DNA of 61,740 nt from Planctomycetaceae bacterium (GTDB lineage Bacteria; Planctomycetota; Planctomycetia; Planctomycetales; Planctomycetaceae), in contig JADZEF010000121.1 in the NCBI GenBank assembly GCA_020850695.1, positions 1 through 61,740 of the forward strand, read 5' to 3'. Below are positions 34,649-41,868 of this stretch, in pieces; the stretch's first letter is position 1; each line of letters starts with the position of its first letter. Below the pieces are notes generated by a model. It searched no databases. It was not told the origin of the DNA and saw only the letters and a list, made by a program, of their open reading frames with translations. The position numbers were made by a program, and so were the translations under genes.

Positions 34649-35605
34649 TTACTCCGCGTCCGCGTTGATGTCGATGACGGGATCCATCACCGAGACCATC
34701 TCGCCCGCGTGGTAACTGGAACGCACGAACGGAGCGCTCGCGACCATGCGGAAGCCCATCGACTTCGCGAGGTTGCCGACCTGTTCGAACTCTTCAGGCG
34801 GCACAAACCGCTCGACGGGCAGGTGCGCCGGTGTCGGCTGAAGGTACTGACCCATCGTCAGCATGTCGCAGCCCACCTTCCGCAGGTCGGCGCACACTTC
34901 CAGCACTTCGTCCATCGTCTCGCCCAGCCCCAGCATCAGGCCGCTCTTCGTCGGCATGTCGGGGGCCTTCTGCTTCACGCGGTCCAAGAGATTGAGCGTC
35001 CGCTGGTACTCGGCGTTGCGACGCACGCGGTGATACAGCCGCGGCACGGTCTCGGTGTTGTGGTTGAAGACGTCGGGCCGCGATTCGATCACCCGGTCGA
35101 TCGCTGCGTTGTTTCCCATGAAGTCGGGCGTGAGCACTTCGACGTCGGCCCCCGTCCGCTCGCGGACCGCAATCACGCACCTGTAGAAGTGATCGGCCCC
35201 GCCGTCGGCGAGATCATCGCGGGTCACCGAAGTGATGACGACGTACTTCAGTCCCAGGCGGGCGGCCGCTTCGGCGACGCGGGCCGGTTCGTCCGCCTGC
35301 AGCTTCTCGGTCTTTCCCTTCGGCACCGCGCAGCACCCGCACGGACGGGTGCAGACGTTTCCGAGGATCATGAACGTGGCTGTCCGCTGCGACCAGCACT
35401 CGGTCCGGTTGGGGCACTTCGCGCTTTCGCACACCGTCTCGAGCTTCAGGTCTTCGATGACGCCGCTGGTGAAGGCCATCCCCGCCTGGGGAAGGGGCCG
35501 CTTCAGCCACGGCGGAAGACGACGCTTCGGCGAGACGGACAGGCTGGGAGCCTGTCCCACGATCGGAAGGCTCGATGCCGGGACGTCGGGGAGAATCTCA
35601 AGCAT
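34649..35605 (-). CDS. lipA: Lipoyl synthase LipA
   Basis: A 318-residue radical-SAM enzyme that inserts two sulfurs into octanoyl groups on lipoyl domains. Both iron-sulfur clusters are encoded: the auxiliary cluster CESAKCPNRTECW and the radical-SAM cluster CTRPCGCC. The family end RSSYHAGE (Ser ligand of the auxiliary cluster) is present near the C-terminus. Length is normal. Its start overlaps the end of the upstream lipB-like gene by 8 bases, so translation is coupled and both belong to one operon. Confidence 0.97.
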   Translation of the reverse strand: MLEILPDVPASSLPIVGQAPSLSVSPKRRLPPWLKRPLPQAGMAFTSGVIEDLKLETVCESAKCPNRTECWSQRTATFMILGNVCTRPCGCCAVPKGKTEKLQADEPARVAEAAARLGLKYVVITSVTRDDLADGGADHFYRCVIAVRERTGADVEVLTPDFMGNNAAIDRVIESRPDVFNHNTETVPRLYHRVRRNAEYQRTLNLLDRVKQKAPDMPTKSGLMLGLGETMDEVLEVCADLRKVGCDMLTMGQYLQPTPAHLPVERFVPPEEFEQVGNLAKSMGFRMVASAPFVRSSYHAGEMVSVMDPVIDINADAE

Positions 35606-36341
35606 GAAGAGGAACTCGAATGCGGGTGCGTCGGAGCGACGGATGCCCCGTGTAAAGGTGCTGTTGTTCGTAACCCAGAAGCTCGGCGAAATGTCGGATG
35701 ACGGCCGAGCGGACGGTATGCATCAGTGTGCCGGAATGCCGCTCGGCGGCAAGCGATGTGATCCGTTCGCCCGCCGGAGCCTTGGCGATGCGGACGAAAT
35801 CGAGGTCGGGCGCCACGTTCAGGAATGCCCCATGCTCGGACACCCCCGACCGCACGCTCAGGCCGATCTCCGCCAGTTTCCCCGTCCGGCACCAGAGTCC
35901 GGCGTACTCCGGTCGATGGAATGCGGGGAGCTTGAGGTCGTCGCAGGTGCGGACGATCGTCTCTTCAAGCCGCGTTCTCAAGTCGACCGGCGAGAGCTTC
36001 AGCCGCTCGAAGGGAACGATGGGGTAGACCGCCAGTTGGCCCGGAACATGGACGACGACACCACCGCCTCGGCCGATCCACCGCACGGGGATCTGCCGGG
36101 CGATCAGTTCGCCGGGTTCGAGCGAGAGGTCGCCAGGGGCTCCCTCGCGGCCGATCGTCACGATCGGGGGATGCTCGCAGAGGATGAGGGCGCCGCGGGT
36201 GTCCGACCGATCCCGCAACTCGTCCGCCAGGCGCTGCTGGAGGTGCAGGGCGGCGTCGAAGTCGACCGTTCCGAGCAGATAGACCTCAAGCGATGCGGAT
36301 TCCCGCAACACACCGGTCGGATTGCTCGCAGAACGATTCAT
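35598..36341 (-). CDS. lipB: LipB-like octanoyltransferase, catalytic Cys missing
   Basis: A 247-residue protein of the LipB family, which moves octanoyl from ACP to lipoyl domains. Family parts are present: RGGGVVVHVPGQLAVYPI (normally RGGxVTYHGPGQ), the Lys of TGKLAEIGLSVRSG and EHGAFLNVAPDL. However, the segment holding the nucleophile in known LipB proteins (I-x-P-C-G) reads RIAKAPAGERITSL here, with Ala at the Cys position (about residue 188), and HGPGQ is HVPGQ. A Cys is seen close to the Lys (GLWCRTGK). Either chemistry is changed or it is a divergent subfamily. The ATG used has GAGAG four bases before it; a GTG lies seven codons upstream. Coupled to lipA. Confidence 0.88.
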   Translation of the reverse strand: MNRSASNPTGVLRESASLEVYLLGTVDFDAALHLQQRLADELRDRSDTRGALILCEHPPIVTIGREGAPGDLSLEPGELIARQIPVRWIGRGGGVVVHVPGQLAVYPIVPFERLKLSPVDLRTRLEETIVRTCDDLKLPAFHRPEYAGLWCRTGKLAEIGLSVRSGVSEHGAFLNVAPDLDFVRIAKAPAGERITSLAAERHSGTLMHTVRSAVIRHFAELLGYEQQHLYTGHPSLRRTRIRVPLHA

Positions 36342-36550
36342 TCGACTCTCGACGCGGCTCACGCCGCGAGACGAAAACCAGGAGCGGGGTTCGTTTCGGC
36401 ATGGCCGGCGCGATCCTGGCAGGGACTGTGGATTGTGCGATCGGAAAGCCGCCGGAAAGGGCGTTCAGGCTTTTCCGCCCGGCAACGAAACGTGCCGATA
36501 GAGGAAGTTTACCAGTGCCCCCGAAGGGGGACAATCAGCAGGGCTCGACC

Positions 36551-36710
36551 AGAGTGGCACGACATTCCATGTCGTGAATTCGTGTGGCACTCTTGAGCAC
36601 CGTTCCAAAGCTTTCCGGTCCACATGGATGCGAATCATGGGAGTCGACGAGCTTGGCACATTTTTCGGCGCGCCTTGCGGATTCACGAGACGGAGTCTCG
36701 TGCCACTCTT
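36551..36710. repeat. Repeat family A, copy 4
   Basis: Complete copy: ends AGAGTGGCACGA and TCGTGCCACTCT complementary over 12 bases, left palindrome ACGACATTCCATGTCGT, right palindrome CACGAGACGGAGTCTCGTG. It lies between lipB and fliA, in a 470-base spacer that shows no gene. Confidence 0.92.
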
Positions 36711-36785
36711 AACGCCAGCCGGACCGGCAACCCTGCGGGAGTTCCGCAAAGCGTCCGGTCCGATCGATGAGCTTGTGCCTCACGG

Positions 36786-36806
36786 CGGCGACACCCGGTG
36801 TCGCCT
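36786..36806. terminator. Hairpin after fliA
   Basis: GGCGACACC/GGTGTCGCC with a tiny loop, 8 bases past the fliA stop codon. There is no T-run, so termination strength is doubtful. Confidence 0.4.
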
Positions 36807-36813
36807 GCGACTG

Positions 36814-37590
36814 TCAGCCGAATTCCGGCCGGCGGCGCTTCAGCTGGTCCTTCAGGCGGGCCACGATGCTCGAGTGCATCTGGCTCACGCGCGATTCCGA
36901 CAGCCCGAGCGTGCTGCCGATTTCCTTCATCGTCAGTTCCTCGTAGTAATAGAGGATGATGATGAGCCGCTCGTTGCGGTTGAGGCCTTTCGTCACCAGC
37001 CGCATCAGGTCCTTCTTCTGGATCCCGTGCGTCGGGTCTTCGCCCTTGCTGTCCTCGATGATGTCGATCTCGCGGACGTCCTTGTAGCTGTCCGTCTCGT
37101 ACCACTTCTTGTTGAGGCTGATGAGATTCACCGCACTGGCTTCCGCCTTGTGCTTCTCATACTCCTCCATCGAGACGCCCAGCTTGCGGGCGAGTTCGAC
37201 GTCGGTCGGCGGACGGCCGACTTCGGCCTCGACTTCCTTGCGGGCATGTTCCAGCTTGCTGGCCTTGCTGCGAACCAGACGCGGGACCCAGTCCATCGTC
37301 CGGAGTTCGTCCAGCATGGCTCCGCGGATACGCGGCACGCAGTACGTCTCGAACTTCACCCCGCGTTCCATGTCGAACGCTTCGATGGCGTCCATCAGGC
37401 CGAACACGCCGGCGCTGATGAGATCGTTGAGATCGACTCCATCCGGCAGCTTCTGCCAGACGCGCTCGGCGTTGAACCGCACCAGCGGGAGATAGCGCTC
37501 GATCAGGGCGTTGCGGAGCTTCTGGTCGTCCTGGTCCTTCTTGAAGGCCTTCCAGACTTCCGTGACGTCTTCGGCGAGCTTTGTCGTCAT
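36814..37590 (-). CDS. fliA: Flagellar sigma factor FliA (sigma-28)
   Basis: A 258-residue alternative sigma factor of the FliA/WhiG/SigD type that directs late flagellar genes. Region 2 (LVRFNAERVWQKLPDG, DLISAGVFGLMDAIEAFD, KFETYCVPRIRGAMLDELR), region 3 (ASKLEHARKEVEAEVGRPPTD) and region 4 (LNRNERLIIILYYYEELTMKEI, then GLSESRVSQMHSS) are complete and in order. GGAGG lies about five bases before the ATG. It is the last gene of the flhA-flhF-flhG-small ORF-fliA series. Confidence 0.96.
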   Translation of the reverse strand: MTTKLAEDVTEVWKAFKKDQDDQKLRNALIERYLPLVRFNAERVWQKLPDGVDLNDLISAGVFGLMDAIEAFDMERGVKFETYCVPRIRGAMLDELRTMDWVPRLVRSKASKLEHARKEVEAEVGRPPTDVELARKLGVSMEEYEKHKAEASAVNLISLNKKWYETDSYKDVREIDIIEDSKGEDPTHGIQKKDLMRLVTKGLNRNERLIIILYYYEELTMKEIGSTLGLSESRVSQMHSSIVARLKDQLKRRRPEFG

Positions 37591-37704
37591 GCAACCCTCC
37601 GTGGTGATCTATTGCGTCCGGCCCGCATTCCGCCGGCCGGCGACGTCGACTGGTGTTGTTGATAAGGGAATTAGCGAATCGAACAGGGCAGGGGTAGATC
37701 AGAA

Positions 37705-37947
37705 CTAGTGCGTTTGAGCGTCCGCCTCGACTTCCGCGGCCAGATACCTTTTGAATTCCGTCTGAGCCCCTTCCTCCGCAATCCGTTTTCCGAGCTCACC
37801 CACCAGGTAGCCCAGAACATAGAACGCGGCGGCGGCCTTCAGACCGGAGATCACCGTGCCTTCGAAGTCGCCGAAGGCGAGCAGGCCTTGAGCACCCGCT
37901 GCGGCAAAGGCGAGAAGGGCGAGTCGTGAAGCGACCTGGTGTGCCAC
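37705..37947 (-). CDS. Small membrane protein between flhG and fliA
   Basis: An 80-residue protein with two hydrophobic segments (LALLAFAAAGAQGLLAF and VISGLKAAAAFYVLGYLVG) and a charged tail (GKRIAEEGAQTEFKRYLAAE). It starts at a GTG with GGAA upstream. No known flagellar protein matches; its place between flhG and fliA in the same direction suggests a motility role, possibly linked to the export apparatus or to polar placement, but this is context only. Confidence 0.7.
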   Translation of the reverse strand: MAHQVASRLALLAFAAAGAQGLLAFGDFEGTVISGLKAAAAFYVLGYLVGELGKRIAEEGAQTEFKRYLAAEVEADAQTH

Positions 37948-38142
37948 GTTCGAGCTTCCGTGCGTCGTGCGGCGGAGATGAGAGCGTCACCACCGCGCAC
38001 TCGGGCGATAGTTTGGGCTGAAAAGTCTATCGTCATTTGCGGGTCGAAACTCCAGAAAATCCGTTTCGGAAGATGAAGTCGCCGTAACCGGAAAAGGTTA
38101 ACAATGTCGTGATCTGTGACCTTGGCGATGCACCCACGAGCT

Positions 38143-38180
38143 AGCACCCAGGGTGCGGCTTTGAGCACCCTGGGTGCCGA
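38143..38180. repeat. Repeat family C, copy 4
   Basis: Hairpin GCACCCAGGGTGC-GGCTTTGA-GCACCCTGGGTGC: compared with copies 1 and 3 the stem has changed on both sides at once and still pairs. Confidence 0.87.
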
Positions 38181-38227
38181 AGCAGAGGATGCTCGATGCC
38201 ACGGTCGTTAGTCATCTCAAGTCGTCT

Positions 38228-38460
38228 GTACGCCAACGGCGTTATACGCAATAGCCCAGGGTCGCGAGGCTCGGCGAGCGCACCCTGGGATGGGCGCCGA
38301 TGGATTCGCGAACCCCAACGGGGTTCTACATTCGGTGTTCGATGGAAGCGGATTGTGGAACCCCTTCGGGGTACCGGGACATTGTCCGCGGCGACCCAGG
38401 CTGCGCTCACTTTCGTTCGCGACCCTGGGCTACTGCGTACAACGCCTTCGGCGTAAAGAG
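38228..38460. repeat. Repeat family B, copy 2
   Basis: Ends TACGCCAACGGCGTT and AACGCCTTCGGCGTA; inner arms AGCCCAGGGTCGCGA and CGCGACCCTGGGCTA. The central block is inverted relative to copy 1 (GAACCCCAACGGGGTTC first, GGAACCCCTTCGGGGTAC second). It fills the spacer between the small membrane protein gene and flhG, together with two family C hairpins. Confidence 0.92.
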
Positions 38461-38521
38461 GCTCTTTGGCGGGAGCTGGTCTGAAAGTCGGGAAGGGATG
38501 TGATCGAGTGAGCGGTGTGAT

Positions 38522-38561
38522 CCGGCACCCAGGCTGCTCAGAGCCGCAGCCTGGGTGCTGA
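38522..38561. repeat. Repeat family C, copy 5
   Basis: Hairpin GGCACCCAGGCTGC-TCAGAGCC-GCAGCCTGGGTGC, ending 14 bases before the flhG stop codon. Confidence 0.87.
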
Positions 38562-38574
38562 GTTCGGCAGGACG

Positions 38575-39459
38575 TCAGGCCGCTTTGCCGGAGAGGCGCG
38601 ACCAGACGCGGGGGAAGAAGGATTCGCAGGCAGGAGAGGGAGAGGCGTGGTGCCGCAGCCGGCGGGCCAGTCGCTGGACTGCCGTTGCAGCGGGAGAGGC
38701 AGGAGAGTGGACGACGAACGGAACCCGTGCACGCACCGCCTGCGGGACGGCCGCATCTCGCGGGATCGAACCCGCGGCTGTGACTGTCCGGTGCAGGAAT
38801 GCGCGGGCGGTCTTCTGAACGCCTTCGAGAATGGCGGCTGCCTGTTCGGCGGTTTCCGCCTGGTTGACGAGGATTTCGAGTTCGGTGCCCGGAAGGGACG
38901 AGAGAGACTTGATCGTCGCGTAGGCGTCGGCGAGGGCCGTCGGTTCCGGAGTCGTGACGACCAGCACCGTCTCGGCCGCCGCGAGGAACTCGCGGATCGA
39001 GCGATGGATGCCGGCGCCGGTGTCGATGATCAGGAAGTCGTGGCTCAGTTCGAGCGATTCGAGTTGTTCGACGAGGTCGCGCTGGGCCGACAGCGGGCAA
39101 TCGGCCGAATCGACGAGCCCGCTGGCTCCGGGAACCAGACGCACGTCATTCGGACCGGTCAGCAGGATCTCTTCGATCCGCCGCGCCCCGCTGACGACAT
39201 GCGACAGGTTCCAGTAGCCATTCAGCCCGCACAGCAGATCGAGATTTCCGAGCCCCAGGTTGGCGTCAACAAGGCAAACCTTCGCTCCGAGCCCACCGAG
39301 CGCCACGCCCAGGTTAAGGGCGATGTTGCTCTTGCCGACTCCCCCCTTGCCGCTCGTGACGGCCAGCGTCCGGGCACGAACCGCCGGAGCGGATTCCGTC
39401 ACAGCGTGACGGCGCTCCATGAGTCCGCGGAGAACGGTGGCTTGATCGGGACGGGGCAT
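38575..39459 (-). CDS. flhG: MinD-like ATPase FlhG (YlxH)
   Basis: A 294-residue P-loop ATPase of the MinD/ParA superfamily that controls flagellar number and placement with FlhF. The deviant Walker A motif TSGKGGVGKSNIALNLG, the DANLGLGNLD switch, Walker B FLIIDTGAGI and VTTPEPTALADAYATIK are all clear. A short N-terminal basic stretch (VLRGLMERRHAV) resembles the FlhF-activating peptide of FlhG proteins. It lies between flhF and the small membrane gene in the same direction. No good ribosome binding site is visible at the ATG; a purine-rich repeat stands just upstream. Confidence 0.93.
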   Translation of the reverse strand: MPRPDQATVLRGLMERRHAVTESAPAVRARTLAVTSGKGGVGKSNIALNLGVALGGLGAKVCLVDANLGLGNLDLLCGLNGYWNLSHVVSGARRIEEILLTGPNDVRLVPGASGLVDSADCPLSAQRDLVEQLESLELSHDFLIIDTGAGIHRSIREFLAAAETVLVVTTPEPTALADAYATIKSLSSLPGTELEILVNQAETAEQAAAILEGVQKTARAFLHRTVTAAGSIPRDAAVPQAVRARVPFVVHSPASPAATAVQRLARRLRHHASPSPACESFFPRVWSRLSGKAA

Positions 39460-39470
39460 GAAGGATGGGG

Positions 39471-39512
39471 GGATGGAGAGACGGAGAGATGGGGGGACAG
39501 AGAATGAGACGA
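39471..39512. repeat. Purine-rich half repeat
   Basis: GGATGGAGAGACGGAGAGAT followed by GGGGGGACAGAGAATGAGACG, related to the left arm of the inverted repeat at 20519-20606. Only one arm is seen here. Confidence 0.5.
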
Positions 39513-39576
39513 GTTGATGAAGGGATGTGAAAGATTAGGTGCGAAGAGGTTCCGAACCAAGATGACTATCTGATTT

Positions 39577-39811
39577 TCTTTACGCCGAAGGCGTTACATC
39601 AGATAGCCCAGGGTCGCGAACGAAGTGAGCGCACCCTGGGTTACGCCAATGAATCAATCTGTACCCCGAAGGGGTTCCATAATCTCCATCGCAAGTTCGC
39701 CGGTTATGGAACCCCGTTGGGGTTCTGGTTCCACTTTATTCGTCACCCAGGGTGCGCTCGCAAAGCCTCGCGACCCTGGGCTATCAGATTCAACGCCTTC
39801 GGCGTAAAGAC
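39577..39811. repeat. Repeat family B, copy 3
   Basis: Ends TTTACGCCGAAGGCGTT and AACGCCTTCGGCGTAAA, perfectly complementary; inner arms with ATAGCCCAGGGTCGCGA and TCGCGACCCTGGGCTAT; centre GTACCCCGAAGGGGTTCC and GGAACCCCGTTGGGGTTC. It fills the spacer between flhG and flhF. Confidence 0.93.
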
Positions 39812-39895
39812 CATCCCGTTGACTTCGATCGCTTCAGATGACTCGCTATTCAACGAGCGTCTGTTCTCTGTCACTCAACACTTCCCACTCGTCAC

Positions 39896-41401
39896 TTATC
39901 CTTCTTCCTCTCCAAGAACCATCCGAGCCAGCGCCGCCGGACGGGCCGGTTCGATGTCGTCGGGGACATCCTGGCCGGTGGTCAGGTAGCTGATGGGGCA
40001 GTCGAGTTTTCCGGTGATCGAGAGGAGCGAACCGAGGTCGGCCGCTTCGTCGAGTTTCGTCAGAATGACCGAGTTCGGTTCGACGGCGTTGAACCGCTCG
40101 ATCGTCTCTTGAATGTGCCGCACGCCGGCGGTCACGTTGAGCACGAGGTGAGCCTGGTCGACGTCGGCCGCATCCAGAAGGTCGTTGAGTTCCTGAATCT
40201 GGACGCTGTCGAGCGGACTGCGGCCGGCGGTGTCGATGAGGACGAGGTCGAGCCCCGTCAGTTCATCCAGCGCCCGCCGCATCTCGGTCGGGTTCGTGAC
40301 GACCTTCATCGGGAGGTCGATAATTTCGGCATACGTCCGCAGTTGTTCGACCGCCGCAATGCGGTAGGTGTCGACGGTGACGAGTCCGACGCGGATCTTG
40401 TCGCGAAGTTTGAAGTTGGCGGCCAGCTTGGCGAGGGTCGTCGTCTTGCCAACGCCCGTGGCACCGACGAGTGCAGCGACCGTGCAGCGACCGCGAGCGG
40501 GAACGATCGTCTCCCCGCACACGAACTGCGATTCGATCATTCCCTTCAGCAGCGACTGCGCGGCGACGGGACTCGCGAGTTGCTCGGGGGACGCCTTCTG
40601 CTTCAACCGCGTGATGAGATTGCGGGCGACCGATTCTTCGACATCGCGGTCGATGAGCTGCGAGTAGATTTGGAAGAGTTCGCTCGGGACGGCCTCGCCG
40701 TTGTTGCGGACGGTGCGGCCGAGTTGTTCGAGCATCCGTTCGATGGCATCGAGGCGGTCGGCGAACTGGGCTGATTGATCGGGGGTGGACGGGACGACGC
40801 GCGGCGAACGGGTTTCGACCGGGCGGACCTGGGCGGGCGGTGTGCGAAGCGGAGGACGCGGCTCCGGGCGGGGAGCGGTGCGAGCGGTTTGCGGACGTGA
40901 TTCGGGGTCGCGGCGATCGCGGGGCAGGGCAGGGCGGCTGGCGGGTTGACGAGTGGCGTTTGCGGCGAGGGCTGGCTGCTGGGCGGCTTGCGGCGTGAAG
41001 AGGAACTCGGGTCCTTCGTCTTCGGCGTCTTCGACGGCGGTTACTTGCCGATCGACCGTCCGAGTGGCGGCGGCCACGGCCTTCACTGCAGGACGAGGAG
41101 CGGCGACGCGTCGAGCCGGTTGTTCGTCCTCGAGGTCGTCTTCGCGGACGAGCGGCTTGCCGTGGAAGTGCTGCGGGAGCGGACGGCTTTCCTGATTCGT
41201 GTTGCGGGATGCGACGGGGCGGACGTTGTCGCCGAGTCCCGCAGTGATTTCGACTTCCTGGATCGGCTTGCTCCAGGGGAGCAGCCGCCGCTTGCTGACC
41301 TGCCGCGTATGCAGGATGAGGGCATCCGACCCGAGCTCGCGCCGCACCAGATCGAGAGCGGCCTGCATCGTCGGTGCTCGAAAGGTGCGTACGTCGTTCA
41401 T
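39896..41401 (-). CDS. flhF: Flagellar GTPase FlhF
   Basis: A 501-residue SRP-type GTPase that places flagella. The N-terminal B domain opens with MNDVRTFRAPTMQAALDLVRRELG, followed by a long disordered Pro/Arg-rich stretch (about 70-235), then the NG domain: GATGVGKTTTLAKLAA, VTVDTYRIAAVEQLRTYAE, LIDTAGRSPLDS and ILTKLDEAADLGS. It is somewhat longer than Pseudomonas FlhF because of the linker. The frame is open 14 codons further upstream. It lies between flhA and flhG in the same direction, in the order found in polar flagellates. Confidence 0.95.
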   Translation of the reverse strand: MNDVRTFRAPTMQAALDLVRRELGSDALILHTRQVSKRRLLPWSKPIQEVEITAGLGDNVRPVASRNTNQESRPLPQHFHGKPLVREDDLEDEQPARRVAAPRPAVKAVAAATRTVDRQVTAVEDAEDEGPEFLFTPQAAQQPALAANATRQPASRPALPRDRRDPESRPQTARTAPRPEPRPPLRTPPAQVRPVETRSPRVVPSTPDQSAQFADRLDAIERMLEQLGRTVRNNGEAVPSELFQIYSQLIDRDVEESVARNLITRLKQKASPEQLASPVAAQSLLKGMIESQFVCGETIVPARGRCTVAALVGATGVGKTTTLAKLAANFKLRDKIRVGLVTVDTYRIAAVEQLRTYAEIIDLPMKVVTNPTEMRRALDELTGLDLVLIDTAGRSPLDSVQIQELNDLLDAADVDQAHLVLNVTAGVRHIQETIERFNAVEPNSVILTKLDEAADLGSLLSITGKLDCPISYLTTGQDVPDDIEPARPAALARMVLGEEEG

Positions 41402-41426
41402 GGGAAGTGCCGCAGGAGGAAGAATT

Positions 41427-41466
41427 TTGACGCAAAGGCGCAAAGGCCGCGAAGTTCACGCAAAGG
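41427..41466. repeat. Repeat family E, left arm in flhF-flhA spacer
   Basis: TTTTGACGCAAAGGCGCAAAGGCCGCGAAGTTCACGCAAAGG-type sequence; its inverted partner is at about 41813-41861, so the pair brackets a family B copy. Confidence 0.75.
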
Positions 41467-41533
41467 AAAGAGGCGATTCAGCAGTTCGAGTTGAGAATCA
41501 ATTAGTCTGAAGAAGCCCGAGCATTGATGCGGT

Positions 41534-41765
41534 TTTTACGCCGAAGGCGTTGCATCGGATAGCCCAGGGTCGCGAACGAAGTGAGCGCACCCTGGGACAA
41601 CCGGCACATCAATCGGTACCCCGAAGGGGTTCCATAATTTGCATCGCGTATCCATCTTTATGGAACCCCGTTGGGGTTCTGATTGTTCTTGATCGTTACC
41701 CAGGGTGCGCTCGCAAAGCCTCGCGACCCTGGGCTATCTGATTCAACGCCTTCGGCGTAAAGAAA
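41534..41765. repeat. Repeat family B, copy 4
   Basis: Ends TTTACGCCGAAGGCGTT and AACGCCTTCGGCGTAAA; inner arms ATAGCCCAGGGTCGCGA and TCGCGACCCTGGGCTAT; centre GTACCCCGAAGGGGTTCC and GGAACCCCGTTGGGGTTC. It fills the spacer between flhF and flhA and is nested inside the two arms of a family E repeat. Confidence 0.93.
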
Positions 41766-41812
41766 ACGATGGCCGTTGGAGACTTGCTGCATTCCGAACG
41801 TCGTACGTCATT

Positions 41813-41861
41813 TCTTCCTTCGCGACTCTTTGCGCCCTTCGCGTCTTTGCGTTGAAATGCC
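41813..41861. repeat. Repeat family E, right arm in flhF-flhA spacer
   Basis: CCTTCGCGACTCTTTGCGCC followed by CTTCGCGTCTTTGCGTTG, the inverted counterpart of the arm at about 41427. It ends just before the flhA stop codon. Confidence 0.75.
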
Positions 41862-41868
41862 TTCTGCC

